Shown: one piece after another, positions 15,925-28,022 of the stretch
Numbering within the stretch: the first letter of the stretch is position 1
Layout of the letters: every line of letters starts with the position of its first letter
Origin: MGOM01 sp035693825
GTDB lineage: Bacteria > Chloroflexota > Anaerolineae > Anaerolineales > E44-bin32
NCBI GenBank assembly: GCA_035693825.1
Contig: DASSGB010000207.1
Coordinates: 1-64,000 of the forward strand
DNA: 64,000 nucleotides
Direction of reading: 5' to 3'
Notes under the pieces: generated by a model
The model's input: only the letters and a program-made list of their open reading frames with translations
Database searches by the model: none
What the model was told of the DNA's origin: nothing
Made by a program: the position numbers and the translations under genes

Positions 15925-17157
15925 ATGACCGCATCGAATCTGTCGTCCGCCTCCGCCGCCCCGGCGAAGGCACCCCTGGATATCTTCGCCAAGTGCGGCG
16001 AATTCACCGACGCGCGTTTGGCGCAGGCCGCCGGCCTGTACCCCTACTTTCTTCCCCTGGAAGACACCGAGGGGACCGAGGTCGTGGTCAACGGCCGCCG
16101 CATTTTGATGATCGGCTCGAACAATTATCTCGGGCTGACCCAGGACCCGCGCGTGCGCAAGGCCTCCATGGAGGCCGTCGAGCGCTACGGCACGTCGTGC
16201 ACCGGCTCGCGCTTTCTGAATGGGACCCTCAAGCTCCACCAGGAACTCGAGGCGCGGCTGGCTGCCTTCGTGGCCAAGCCGGCCGCCCTGGTCTTCAGCA
16301 CCGGTTACCAGGTCAACGTGGGCACGATCTCATGTCTCGTCGGCCGGGGCGATGTCGTCATCGCCGACAAGGACGATCACGCGTCGATCGTCGACGGCTG
16401 CATGCTGGCGCTGGGCGAGCTGCGGCGCTTCAACCACAATGACCTGCCCCATCTGCAACGCGTCCTGGCGGGCCTCGACGACAAGGTCGGCCGCCTGGTG
16501 GTCGTCGACGGGGTGTATTCGATGGGCGGGGATCTGGCGCCGCTGCCCGAGCTCGTTCCGATGTGCCACCGATACGGCGCCCGGATCATGGTCGACGACG
16601 CCCACAGCCTGGGAGTCATGGGTCGCGGGCGCGGCACGGCGGCGCACTTCGGCCTCACCGACCAGGTCGATCTGATCATGGGCACGTTCAGCAAGTCATT
16701 CGCCTCGCTGGGCGGGTTCATCGCCGGAGACGACGACGTCGTTCACTACATCCAGCACCACGCCCGATCGCTGATCTTCAGCGCCTCCATGCCGGCCTCG
16801 AATGTGGCCGCCGTCCTGGCGTCGGTGGACATCATGGAGAACGAACCCGAGCGCGTCGACCGACTGTGGGCCGTCACCGAGCGTATGCGCACCGGGTTGA
16901 AAGCCATGGGCTTCCACATGGGCCCCAGCGTGACGCCTATCATCCCTATCGTCACCGGCGATATGGCGACGACGATCCTGGCGTGGAAGAAATGCTTCGA
17001 GGCCGGCCTGTACACCAACGCCGTCCTGGCGCCGGCGGTGCCGCCCGATGAGTGCCTGCTGCGCACGTCGTATATGGCGACCCACACCGACGAGCAGATC
17101 GATCGGGCCTTGAGCATCCTGGGCGACGTCGGGCTGGAACTCGGCCTGATCAGCTGA
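15925..17157 (+). CDS. Serine palmitoyltransferase-like alpha-oxoamine synthase (PLP-dependent)
   Basis: A 410-aa fold-type I PLP enzyme of the alpha-oxoamine synthase family, which condenses an acyl-CoA/ACP with an amino acid. Landmarks are SNNYLGLTQDPRV, GTSCTGSRFLNGTLKLH, VVVDGVYSMGGDLAPLP, VDDAHSLGVMG and PLP lysine K257 in TFSKSFASLGGF. The GSRFLNGT signature and the extended N-terminus (about 45 residues before the core) resemble bacterial serine palmitoyltransferases more than BioF or Kbl. No biotin or threonine genes are nearby, whereas a reductase of epimerase type follows. Likely product: 3-ketosphinganine-like base; KBL or BioF-like activity is an alternative. Confidence 0.8.
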   Translation: MTASNLSSASAAPAKAPLDIFAKCGEFTDARLAQAAGLYPYFLPLEDTEGTEVVVNGRRILMIGSNNYLGLTQDPRVRKASMEAVERYGTSCTGSRFLNGTLKLHQELEARLAAFVAKPAALVFSTGYQVNVGTISCLVGRGDVVIADKDDHASIVDGCMLALGELRRFNHNDLPHLQRVLAGLDDKVGRLVVVDGVYSMGGDLAPLPELVPMCHRYGARIMVDDAHSLGVMGRGRGTAAHFGLTDQVDLIMGTFSKSFASLGGFIAGDDDVVHYIQHHARSLIFSASMPASNVAAVLASVDIMENEPERVDRLWAVTERMRTGLKAMGFHMGPSVTPIIPIVTGDMATTILAWKKCFEAGLYTNAVLAPAVPPDECLLRTSYMATHTDEQIDRALSILGDVGLELGLIS

Positions 17158-17352
17158 AGCTGCGCGCTCTCCGCGCGTTCGCCGCCGACGCCAAGCCTCA
17201 TGCCGGACCAGTCTTCCCTGCCGATCACGGCAAGCCGCGGTCTTCTGCCTCCTTCAGCACACCTTCGTAAGATCGAGCCTTCGACCCACCCGGGATAGGA
17301 CATGGGCACCAAACGGGAGTATCCTCGCCCGGTGAGCTCGCTCGGGTTGGAA

Positions 17353-18381
17353 ATGACGCCTCCAGAAACGTCCCGTGCCCATCGCTCCTTTGGCGTGGCG
17401 CTCGTCACAGGCGCCAGCGGCTTTCTCGGCTCGCGGCTGTGCCGGGCGCTATGCGCTCAAGGAGTCCAGGTCCGGGCCCTGCATCGCTCGACCTCGTCGC
17501 TCGTCGGGTTGGAAGGTTTGCCGGTGGAAACGTCGGTCGGCGACATCCTCGACTCCTCGACTCTGGCGCCGGCCGTGCGAGGGGTGGACATCGTCTTCCA
17601 CGTCGCCGCCCAATCAGACTACTGGCGAAACCCTCAAGGCGTCGTTCGGGCGGCCGCCGATGGAACGCGCAACGTCATCCAAGCCGCCGCCGACGCCCGC
17701 GTCCGACGGGTCGTGTTGACCAGCTCGGTGGGAGCGCTGGGAGTACCGCGGCGCGGCGAGCTGCTCAACGAGCAACACGCCTTCAATCTGGCCCCGCGCG
17801 CTTTTCCCTACGGCTATGCCAAGCACGCCTCCGAACAAGTCGCCCGGCGCGCGGCCGAGGGCCGCCTGGAGCTGGTGATCGTCAATCCGTCGATCGTCCT
17901 GGGGCCGGGAGACCTCAACCGCATCAGCGGTTCGATCATTCTGGAGGCGGCGCGCGGCCTGGCGTTTGTCACGACCGGCGGCGGCGCCAACTACATCCAC
18001 GTCGACGACGTGGCCGACGGCCACCTAGCGGCTGCCGACCGAGGCCGCCCGGGTGAGCGCTACATCCTCGGCGCAGAGAACCTCACCCACACCGAGGCCC
18101 TGACCGCTGTCGCCCACATGGTTGGGCGCAGGGGGCCGTGGCTCCACCTCCCAGACGCGGCCATCCCGGTTGTCGCTTGGCTGATGGACATCGCCGGGCG
18201 CTTCGCCCGCCTGCCGATGAACGCCGCCCAGATGCGCCTGAGCCGCCACCGGCTGTTCTGCGATGTGAACAAGGCACGCACCGAGCTGGGATTTGCAGCT
18301 TCGCGAAGCTTCCAGCAAGCGGCTCAGGAGGCGTATGATTGGTACCGCGCCCAGGGGATGCTCCCGGGCGCGTCGACATAG
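17353..18381 (+). CDS. NAD-dependent epimerase/dehydratase-family reductase (extended SDR)
   Basis: A 342-aa extended short-chain dehydrogenase. The Rossmann motif is TGASGFLGSRL, and the catalytic set is the serine in TSSVGALG with Y-x3-K in YGYAKHASE. The fold continues with VNPSIVLGPGD. It resembles sterol/dihydroflavonol reductase-type SDRs. Bacterial ceramide pathways use an SDR of this class (CerR) next to Spt, so reduction of a ketosphinganine-type intermediate is a reasonable guess. I chose 17353, which gives the same length as the paralogue at 29410; an in-frame ATG at 17302 would add 17 residues. The two proteins are about the same size and share the TGAxGFLGS start. Confidence 0.75.
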   Translation: MTPPETSRAHRSFGVALVTGASGFLGSRLCRALCAQGVQVRALHRSTSSLVGLEGLPVETSVGDILDSSTLAPAVRGVDIVFHVAAQSDYWRNPQGVVRAAADGTRNVIQAAADARVRRVVLTSSVGALGVPRRGELLNEQHAFNLAPRAFPYGYAKHASEQVARRAAEGRLELVIVNPSIVLGPGDLNRISGSIILEAARGLAFVTTGGGANYIHVDDVADGHLAAADRGRPGERYILGAENLTHTEALTAVAHMVGRRGPWLHLPDAAIPVVAWLMDIAGRFARLPMNAAQMRLSRHRLFCDVNKARTELGFAASRSFQQAAQEAYDWYRAQGMLPGAST

Positions 18382-18436
18382 TCGCAGAGAGGGGATGGGC
18401 GACGTCGACACCGATCCATGAACGTGCGGGGGTGGG

Positions 18437-19576
18437 GTGTCTAGAACCAGGTCTTCGCCGAAGGTCGGCCCGGAGTCGACCCCTTTCGTCCCTCCTTATC
18501 CACCCAGCTGGTTCGATCGCTTCACCACTTGGGTGGATCGCTTGCCCGGCCCCGCCTGGCTGACCTATCTTGTAATGGCCGCGGCAGGATCTGCGCTGTT
18601 CATCCTAGCCGCGAGAACCGGCGGCGACTACCGTCCCGGTGAATTCCTCGCCTTCCACGTCTGGATCGCCGCGCAAGCCGTCTATATGCTGGGCCTCATG
18701 CATTACCTCGACCGGTCTGCAGGATCCGCGGTGGTCAACTTCCGGTCCATGATCGACGGGCATCGGCCCTCGGCCAGATCGGGTGTCGACGACTCCACCA
18801 CCTTCGCCGACCTTCGCTACCGGCTGACGACCTTGCCGCCGCGGCCGACGTGGCTGGCGGCCCTGGCCGGCGCCGCTTTTGGATTCGCGCTTCCCTTCCT
18901 GTTCCTTGGCTCCGACGTCGCCGATCCGCGGTCGGCCGCGGTCCTCGCCCGGTTCGGATTCTCCTCCCCTTCGGTCTTCTTCCTTCGCTTCTTCCAGGCG
19001 TACTTCATCCTTATCGAAGCCGTCTCGGGCACGCTCGTATTCCACACCGTTCATCAGCTGCGCCAGATCAGTCAGGTCTATGCCTCCCAGACACGGCTAA
19101 ACTTGTATCGTCTTCAGCCCTTGTATGCCTTCTCCGTTCCCGCCGGCCTGACCTCCGCCGGCCTCATCCTCTACACCTACGCGTGGTTCGGGACCGCTCC
19201 GATGCTCCTGGCCGAGCCCATCAGCCGCATGATCGGCTTCTTCTTCGTCGCCGTGGCGGCGATGACCTTCGCCTGGCCTCTTCTCGGCATCCATCGCCGC
19301 CTGGTGGATGAGAAGAAGCGTTTGCTGGCGAAGAGCGCGGAGAAGTTCGAGGCCACGGTTGCTGAATTGCATCGCAGGGTGGACGAGAACGCCCTGAAGG
19401 CCATGGACGATCTCAACAAGACATTGAGCAGTCTGGAAATCGAGCAGACAGCGTTGAGGCGGATACCCACCTGGCCCTGGGAGCCGGGCACGCTGCGCGG
19501 CGTCATCGCCGCGCTCATCCTGCCCATCGCCATCTGGCTGATTCAACTTCTCCTCGGCCGGTGGCTGGCGGCCTGA
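18437..19576 (+). CDS. Membrane protein of unknown family, paralogue 1
   Basis: A 379-aa protein starting at GTG (18437), preceded by a G-rich sequence. The N-terminus contains VPPYPPSWFDRFTTWVDRLPGPAW, shared with the next gene, then about six to seven hydrophobic helices. A charged coiled-coil-like stretch (about residues 285-345) precedes a terminal helix (WPWEPGTLRGVIAALILPIAIWLIQ). I do not recognise the family. Position, downstream of Spt-like and reductase genes and upstream of an ABC exporter, suggests a lipid or envelope role, but no catalytic motif supports that. Confidence 0.7.
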   Translation: MSRTRSSPKVGPESTPFVPPYPPSWFDRFTTWVDRLPGPAWLTYLVMAAAGSALFILAARTGGDYRPGEFLAFHVWIAAQAVYMLGLMHYLDRSAGSAVVNFRSMIDGHRPSARSGVDDSTTFADLRYRLTTLPPRPTWLAALAGAAFGFALPFLFLGSDVADPRSAAVLARFGFSSPSVFFLRFFQAYFILIEAVSGTLVFHTVHQLRQISQVYASQTRLNLYRLQPLYAFSVPAGLTSAGLILYTYAWFGTAPMLLAEPISRMIGFFFVAVAAMTFAWPLLGIHRRLVDEKKRLLAKSAEKFEATVAELHRRVDENALKAMDDLNKTLSSLEIEQTALRRIPTWPWEPGTLRGVIAALILPIAIWLIQLLLGRWLAA

Positions 19577-19601
19577 GCCCAACAGTTCCCGGGAGTCCCT
19601 T

Positions 19602-20735
19602 ATGAAGAAGCCCGTCAAGCCACGTCCCGATCCTCTGGCAGCCAAGGGCGCCCCCGTCTTCGTTCCTCCCTACTACCCCAGCTGGGTGGACCGCCTCACG
19701 CAGCGCATCGATCGGTTCCCGGGCCCCGCGTGGGCTTTCTACCTCGTCACCGGATTGTTGGCCTATCTCCTGATCAGCATGGTCCAGTGGTCCGCTGGCA
19801 CGTATCCCGTGGGCACGTTCAGCCGCGTGCACGCCGTGGGGGCGTTCCTCACGCCCTACGCGCTGGGCCTGATGCATTACCTCGACGAATCGGCGAGCGC
19901 CTCAATGAAGGCTTTCCGTCCGGCCCTGCGCGCCGATGAGTCGTACCCGAGTCTGGCCTACATCCTGACCACCCTTCCGCCGCGCGCCGCGTGGTGGAGC
20001 GGCATCGCCAGCGTCGCGGTCGGCCTGGGGCTGGTGTTGACCGCCATCGTCCTCTTGCCTCATCCCGCCTCGCAGGCCGGCGGTCTCGCGCCCCTCACGG
20101 TTGGCTTCGCTCACATCTTCGAAGTCTCGCCGACGCCCTTGTCCTACGCGGTGACCCTGGCGCTGCTGGTCGTCAACTGGTTTGTGGGCGGCGCCCTCAT
20201 CCTGCACACGGTCCGACGACTCACATTGGTAGCTCGACTCTATCGGCGGCACACGAACGTCGACGTCTTCCGGCAAGGACCCTTGTATGCCCTCTCGCGC
20301 CTGACGGCGCAGACCACCATCGGCGCCGCGGTTGTCCTCTACGGCATCGCCAGTGTGCCGACCTATACCGAACAGCTCCCCGGGCAGGTCATGGTTGCCG
20401 CGATAGCTCTGCTGGCGGCGGCGTCTTTTGCCTCTCCGTTGCTCGGCGTTCATCGGGTTCTGGCCACCGAGAGGGACCGCCTGATGGAAGGGATTTCCGA
20501 CAGGTTGCGTGTGGCGGGAGACGAGCTGCACCGCCGCATCGATCAGCGGCAGTACAAGGGCATGGATGAGCTCCACAAGGCCGTGGCGGCCCTCGAGATC
20601 GAACGCAACATGATCGCCGCCATGCCCACCTGGCCCTGGCAACCGGACACTTTCCGCTGGGTCCTGGCGGCGATGATCCTGCCCGTGGTCATCTGGGTGG
20701 TCCAGCTTCTCCTGGAGCGAGCGCTTACGCCCTGA
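19602..20735 (+). CDS. Membrane protein of unknown family, paralogue 2
   Basis: A 377-aa tandem paralogue of the preceding gene, 25 bp downstream. Shared landmarks are VPPYYPSWVDRLT, DRFPGPAWAFYLV, LMHYLDESA, YILTTLPPRAAW, a coiled coil with DELHRRIDQRQYKGMDELHK, and the terminal TWPWQPDTFRWVLAAMILPVVIWVVQ. Conservation is highest in the first 25 residues, the LHRR coiled coil and the last helix, so these are the likely functional parts. The gene stop touches an R1 hairpin. Confidence 0.7.
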   Translation: MKKPVKPRPDPLAAKGAPVFVPPYYPSWVDRLTQRIDRFPGPAWAFYLVTGLLAYLLISMVQWSAGTYPVGTFSRVHAVGAFLTPYALGLMHYLDESASASMKAFRPALRADESYPSLAYILTTLPPRAAWWSGIASVAVGLGLVLTAIVLLPHPASQAGGLAPLTVGFAHIFEVSPTPLSYAVTLALLVVNWFVGGALILHTVRRLTLVARLYRRHTNVDVFRQGPLYALSRLTAQTTIGAAVVLYGIASVPTYTEQLPGQVMVAAIALLAAASFASPLLGVHRVLATERDRLMEGISDRLRVAGDELHRRIDQRQYKGMDELHKAVAALEIERNMIAAMPTWPWQPDTFRWVLAAMILPVVIWVVQLLLERALTP

Positions 20736-20770
20736 CCCAAACCCGTTTTGCTGCGCAAAACGGGTTTGGG
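20736..20770. terminator. R1 hairpin, 15-bp perfect stem
   Basis: Left arm CCCAAACCCGTTTTG, loop CTGCG, right arm CAAAACGGGTTTGGG. It starts one base after the stop codon of paralogue 2 and separates it from the ABC transporter. It lacks a long U-tract but is a very strong hairpin, so it probably ends the spt-like operon. Confidence 0.75.
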
Positions 20771-20815
20771 TTCTCACCTCGCCTTTTGGACGGGTGACGT
20801 CCGCTGCGCGGGTGT

Positions 20816-20821
20816 TACGAT
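20816..20821 (+). promoter_or_regulatory. Candidate -10 box TACGAT
   Basis: TACGAT lies 7 bp before the ATG at 20829, with GTGACG (20794-20799) as a weak -35 at 16 bp. It suggests a near-leaderless transcript for the ABC gene. Weak evidence. Confidence 0.3.
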
Positions 20822-20828
20822 TCGCCGC

Positions 20829-22676
20829 ATGACAAATCCGGTGATCGGGTGGCGGGCTCGGTGGGCGGCGACGCGACTCAAGGTCGGCGACGCCGCCCAC
20901 AACGTGCTCCGCGCCTTTCGTCTCGTGTGGGAATCGCACCCGCCGACGGCGCTGCTGATGGGCGTCTGGACGCTGGTGGGCTCGGCTCTGCCGGCCGGGC
21001 AGGCCTGGGTGGGGAAATTGATCGTGGACGCGGTGGTCGCCTCGATCCGCGATTCCGTCGGGGCCGAGGCCGGCCTGCGCGCCATCCTGCCTCTTCTGGG
21101 GGCGGAGTTCGCGCTGTTGTTCCTGCAGTCGGGCATCAGCCAGGCGCGCAGTCTGACCGAACACATCCTCCATTCACGCCTCAACCTCAGCATCAACGCC
21201 CGCATCATCCGCAAGGCCCTCGAACTCGATCTCTCCCACTTCGAGAACGCCGAGTATTACGACAAGTTGCAGAACGCCCGCCGGGAAGCTGATTGGCGCG
21301 GCCTGCAGATCGTCAACGGCGGGTTCTATCTCGTCCAGAATATCCTGACGCTCTTGTCCTTCAGCGCCCTGCTGCTGCGCTTCAGCCCGTGGCTGGCGTT
21401 GATTCTGTTTCTGGCAACGTTGCCGGCCTTCGTCGCCCAGAGCAACTACGCCGATTTGACGTTCCGCGTCATCTCGTGGCGCGCCCCCGAGTCCCGCAAA
21501 TTGAAGTACCTCGAGCACCTGCTCACGGACTACGAATCCGCCAAGGAGGTCAAGCTGTTCGGGCTGGGGGAGCCGCTGCTCGGCCGCTACGCCGACCTGT
21601 TCTGGAAGTTCCTGAAGGAAGACCAGGTCATTGCCCAGAAGCGCAGCCTGGCTTCGCTCGGATGGGGCTTGCTGGCAACGCTGACCTACTACGGATCGTA
21701 CGCGTGGATTGTCTTCCGCGCCGTCGGCGGAACCATCACCCTGGGCGACATGACGCTCTACCTCGGCATTTTCCGCAGCAGCCAGCAGACGTTCGAGTCG
21801 ATCTTCTGGGGTCTGAGCGAGCTCTACGAGAACGGCCTGTTCATGAGCAATCTGTTCGCGTTCCTCGAACTCAAGCCCCTCATGCCGGTGGCGGCCCACC
21901 CGGTGCGGCAGGCGCCGCGGCCGCCGCGCGGCATCGAAGTCCAGCACGTCTACTTCCGCTACGACGGTCACGAAGACGATGCGCTTCGAGATGTCAATCT
22001 GGTGATCCGGCCGGGGGAGAAAATCGCCCTGGTCGGGCCCAACGGCGCAGGCAAGACGACCCTGATCAAGCTCCTCACGCGTCTCTACGATCCCACCCAG
22101 GGACGAATCCTGTTCGATGGCGTCGACCTGCGGGATTACGACCCCGACGTTCTTCGCCGCCGGATCGGCGTCATCTTCCAGGACTACGTTCGTTTCCATC
22201 TCACCGCCGCCGAAAACGTCGGCTTCGGCCAGATCGACGCCTTGCAGGACCGGCCGCGCATCGAGACGGCCGCCGGAAAGAGCGGCGCCCATCCGGTCAT
22301 TGCTGCGCTGCCCGAAGGCTACGAGACGACTCTCGGCCGGTGGTTTTCCAAGGGCCGCGATCTCTCCGGCGGGGAGTGGCAGAAGATCGCCCTGGCCCGG
22401 GCCTTCATGCGCAGCTGCGACATCCTTGTGCTCGACGAGCCCACGGCCGCCCTCGACGCCGAGAATGAGCTGCGTGTCTTCCAGCAGTTCAAAGCGCTGA
22501 CCGAGGACAAGATGGCGGTGCTGATCAGCCACCGTTTCTCAACGGTGCGCATGGCCGATCGCATCTACGTCCTCGACGAAGGCCGCATCATCGAACAAGG
22601 CACCCACGCCGAGCTGCTCGCCCAGGGCGGCACCTACGCCCGGCTGTTCACCCTGCAGGCGGAGTCGTACCGGTAG
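20829..22676 (+). CDS. ABC exporter, fused permease and ATPase (ABCB type)
   Basis: A 615-aa half-transporter: a six-helix type IV permease domain (residues 35-330) followed by an ATPase domain (about 355-600). Walker A is GPNGAGKTT, the Q-loop is IGVIFQDYVRFH, the signature is LSGGEWQK, Walker B is CDILVLDEP and the H-loop is LISHRFS. It should work as a homodimer (or heterodimer) exporting lipids, peptides or drugs. The open frame extends to 20748, but that part is R1 hairpin sequence, so I start at 20829. A lipid flippase role is suggested only by the Spt-like neighbours. Confidence 0.9.
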   Translation: MTNPVIGWRARWAATRLKVGDAAHNVLRAFRLVWESHPPTALLMGVWTLVGSALPAGQAWVGKLIVDAVVASIRDSVGAEAGLRAILPLLGAEFALLFLQSGISQARSLTEHILHSRLNLSINARIIRKALELDLSHFENAEYYDKLQNARREADWRGLQIVNGGFYLVQNILTLLSFSALLLRFSPWLALILFLATLPAFVAQSNYADLTFRVISWRAPESRKLKYLEHLLTDYESAKEVKLFGLGEPLLGRYADLFWKFLKEDQVIAQKRSLASLGWGLLATLTYYGSYAWIVFRAVGGTITLGDMTLYLGIFRSSQQTFESIFWGLSELYENGLFMSNLFAFLELKPLMPVAAHPVRQAPRPPRGIEVQHVYFRYDGHEDDALRDVNLVIRPGEKIALVGPNGAGKTTLIKLLTRLYDPTQGRILFDGVDLRDYDPDVLRRRIGVIFQDYVRFHLTAAENVGFGQIDALQDRPRIETAAGKSGAHPVIAALPEGYETTLGRWFSKGRDLSGGEWQKIALARAFMRSCDILVLDEPTAALDAENELRVFQQFKALTEDKMAVLISHRFSTVRMADRIYVLDEGRIIEQGTHAELLAQGGTYARLFTLQAESYR

Positions 22677-22689
22677 GCGGGGGTCCGGC

Positions 22690-22750
22690 CCTCACCCCAA
22701 CCCCTCTCCCCCTTTCAGGGACCTTCGGCCGCGGAGCGGGAGAGGGGCTA
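22690..22750. repeat. R2 palindromic repeat
   Basis: CCTCACCCCAACCCCTCTCC left arm and GGAGAGGGG right arm around CCTTCGGCCGCGGAGC. It begins 14 bp after the ABC exporter stop. Confidence 0.75.
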
Positions 22751-22772
22751 GTCACCCACTGTCGACCCACGC

Positions 22773-22801
22773 CACGTCCTTCGACAAGCTCAGGACGTGG
22801 C
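22773..22801. repeat. CTTCGACAAGCTCAGGA hairpin
   Basis: Arms CCACGTCCT and AGGACGTGG around TCGACAAGCTC. This short palindrome type is scattered through many bacterial genomes. I see one copy here. Confidence 0.55.
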
Positions 22802-22917
22802 AAGCAGCCCCGTTCTGCATCAGCCCGCGCTTCGAGACCTTCGGCAGCGCGTGGAGCAGCGTCCCTCGCTATCCGCCCGCGCTTTGACACCTTCGGCCGC
22901 GGGGGCCCAACCCTGAG

Positions 22918-22963
22918 GCACCCCTCCCCCGCTGCGCGGGGGAGGGGATGGGGGTGAGGGCCA
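22918..22963. repeat. R2 palindromic repeat, compact form
   Basis: Arms CCCCTCCCCCGC and GCGGGGGAGGGG with a short TGC loop, followed by ATGGGGGTGAGGG. It is near identical to the core at 26848-26880. Confidence 0.75.
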
Positions 22964-22982
22964 CCAACACCCCAACAAAACC

Positions 22983-23013
22983 GAAACCCGGTTTGCGGGG
23001 CAAACCGGGTTTC
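22983..23013. terminator. R1 hairpin, 13-bp perfect stem
   Basis: GAAACCCGGTTTG, loop CGGGG, CAAACCGGGTTTC. It lies 34 bp beyond the nifJ stop and is placed to terminate nifJ on the minus strand. Confidence 0.75.
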
Positions 23014-23047
23014 AACTTCCGGGTTTCGACTTCGGTCCGAATCTCGT

Positions 23048-26614
<3,567 letters not shown>

Positions 26615-26651
26615 GGCGGCTCCTGCCCCTTGCGGGGATTGCTGTCGCCCA

Positions 26652-26657
26652 AGTCTA
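26652..26657 (-). promoter_or_regulatory. Candidate -10 box TAGACT of nifJ
   Basis: On the minus strand TAGACT lies 37 bp before the nifJ ATG, with GGAG between. No good -35 is visible. Confidence 0.35.
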
Positions 26658-26744
26658 GGATTCAGGCCAGGGGGCAGATAGTTAGGAAGGGCAGTGGAAA
26701 CTGGAGGACAGTTGTCACGATTTGACCGGAAGCTTCAAAACCAC

Positions 26745-26965
26745 GGCCCTACCGGGGACTTGGAGCGAACTACGCGGCCCAGGTAGCTGTCGGGCGAGCG
26801 CCGGGCCCGCCCGGATGATCGTCCCGGGTGGTGCCTTCCGCCCCTCCCCCGCTCCGCGGGGGAGGGGTTGGGGGTGAGGGCCATACCCGTCGCCCAACGT
26901 CCCCTGGGATGCGTTCCCGGCTTCAAGTCCCCTACGGGATGCGAAGCGCGATCCCCGGCAGGGCC
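26745..26965. repeat. R5 composite palindromic element, copy A
   Basis: About 221 bp. The outer ends are inverted: GGCCCTACCGGGGACTTGG at left and CCCCGGCAGGGCC at right. The centre carries an R2 hairpin (26848-26880). The right 44 bp (26922-26965) are nearly the reverse complement of the left end of copy B at 54726-54770. The right end overlaps the last 11 codons of the UbiA gene and supplies its stop codon. It has the shape of a MITE, but no target-site duplication is obvious. Confidence 0.7.
26841..26882. repeat. R2 palindromic core inside R5 copy A
   Basis: CCCCTCCCCCGC / GCGGGGGAGGGG with a TCC loop, followed by TTGGGGGTGAGGG. It forms the centre of the larger element. Confidence 0.75.
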
Positions 26966-27966
26966 CGGATAATCCACGGCACCAGGAGATTCAAGGCCAG
27001 CCCGAGGACGAACATGCCGCCCGCCAGTTTGTTGTGGTAGAAAGCCGCCGCCACGTACCATAACGGCCAGACGGGGTAGTTTTCCGGCGGCTTCTCGGGC
27101 CGAGGCTCGCGGTAGATCTTCCACACACGCCGCAATCGGGGGAGGGCTGCAGCCACCAGCAGCACCCACGGCCCGAGTGTGCCGGTCAGAACCAGCGCCA
27201 GAACGATGATGTAGTAGGCAACCATCAGCCCCAGGTTGACCGACAGGGAGGCCTGCTCGCCGATCAGCACGGGGATGGTGCGGATGCCTTTGGCCTCGTC
27301 GGCCTTGCGCTTGTCGATATGCTTGCCTATGAGCACCGTCGTCACCACCAGCGCGTAGGGAACGCACGCCCACCACACGCCGGCCGGGGGCAAGACCCCT
27401 GCCGATACGAAGTACGTTCCGCCAATCATCAGCGGGCCCCACACCAGAAAGACGCCCGGCTCGCCCAGGCCGTGGTGCTTGAGGCGGATAGGCGGCGCGA
27501 CGTAGAACACGCTGATGAACAGCCCCAGCGCGGCGAAGACCAGCACCGGCCAACCGGTTCGCAAAAACAACACCAAGAGGATGAGGGCATCGACCAGGTT
27601 GAAGGCCAGGATCGCCAGGCCCAGCCCCCGGCGCGAGATCAAACCGCCCAGGATAGGGTGCGGCGCGTACTGCGCCCGCGCGTAATCCTGCGTGTCCACG
27701 CCGGCTTCCAGGTCGAAGAAGTCGTTGATCATGTTGTTGGAGGCATGAGCGATGAGCAGCCCCACCCAGGCCAGGACGAAGTTGAGCCCGTCGATTCGCC
27801 CGACGGTCGCCAGCGCCAGAAGGCCGCCGATGAGACCGGAGATGCCGGTCATCGAAAAGACGGCCGCCCGCGTGATGATCAGCCAGCGGCTGATGAAATC
27901 CATGCGCTTGCCGGCTGACAGGTTGGCGGTGTCGATGACTTCTTTCCAGTTCGCCAGGAGGGACAT
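26932..27966 (-). CDS. UbiA-family prenyltransferase
   Basis: A 344-aa polytopic enzyme with about eight to nine helices. The first Asp-rich motif is NNMINDFFDLEAGVD and the second region is GKHIDKRKADEAKGIRTIP, both expected to bind Mg-prenyl diphosphate. UbiA proteins attach prenyl chains to quinone precursors, haem or (bacterio)chlorophyll, or make archaeal-type lipids; the closest general type is MenA-like, unproven here. The last residues, ALPGIALRIP, and the stop are encoded by the end of repeat element R5, so the native C-terminus may have been replaced or trimmed. Confidence 0.85.
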   Translation of the reverse strand: MSLLANWKEVIDTANLSAGKRMDFISRWLIITRAAVFSMTGISGLIGGLLALATVGRIDGLNFVLAWVGLLIAHASNNMINDFFDLEAGVDTQDYARAQYAPHPILGGLISRRGLGLAILAFNLVDALILLVLFLRTGWPVLVFAALGLFISVFYVAPPIRLKHHGLGEPGVFLVWGPLMIGGTYFVSAGVLPPAGVWWACVPYALVVTTVLIGKHIDKRKADEAKGIRTIPVLIGEQASLSVNLGLMVAYYIIVLALVLTGTLGPWVLLVAAALPRLRRVWKIYREPRPEKPPENYPVWPLWYVAAAFYHNKLAGGMFVLGLALNLLVPWIIRALPGIALRIP

Positions 27967-28022
27967 CGAGGACTCCGTCGGTCAGGTGCGCTTCAAGTGT
28001 AACAGGCTGAGCGTTCGGAAAT

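Larger units (their letters stand above)
22677..23047. other. 371-bp repeat-filled intergenic region
   Basis: Between the convergent ABC exporter and nifJ I find only repeats. These are an R2 copy (22690-22750), a CCACGTCCT/AGGACGTGG hairpin built on CTTCGACAAGCTCAGGA (22773-22801), GC-rich CCTTCGGCxGCG fragments (22835-22910), a second R2 copy (22918-22963) and an R1 hairpin (22983-23013). No credible gene is present. Confidence 0.7.
26615..26931. other. 317-bp nifJ upstream region
   Basis: Between nifJ and the UbiA gene. The first 130 bp hold the nifJ leader and a possible promoter, and the rest is the R5 composite palindromic element, which continues into the UbiA gene. No gene is seen. 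Confidence 0.6.

Noticed and set aside
15925..17157. BioF (biotin synthesis) as the identity of the alpha-oxoamine synthase
   Set aside because: GSRFLNGT and the long N-terminus fit Spt better, and no bio genes are near. It is not fully excluded.
22835..22910. Possible short gene in the gap before nifJ
   Set aside because: Only GC-rich fragments of repeats; no start with a ribosome site and no conserved motif.
26745..26965. Insertion sequence with its own transposase
   Set aside because: The element is only about 220 bp and encodes no transposase. It can at most be non-autonomous.
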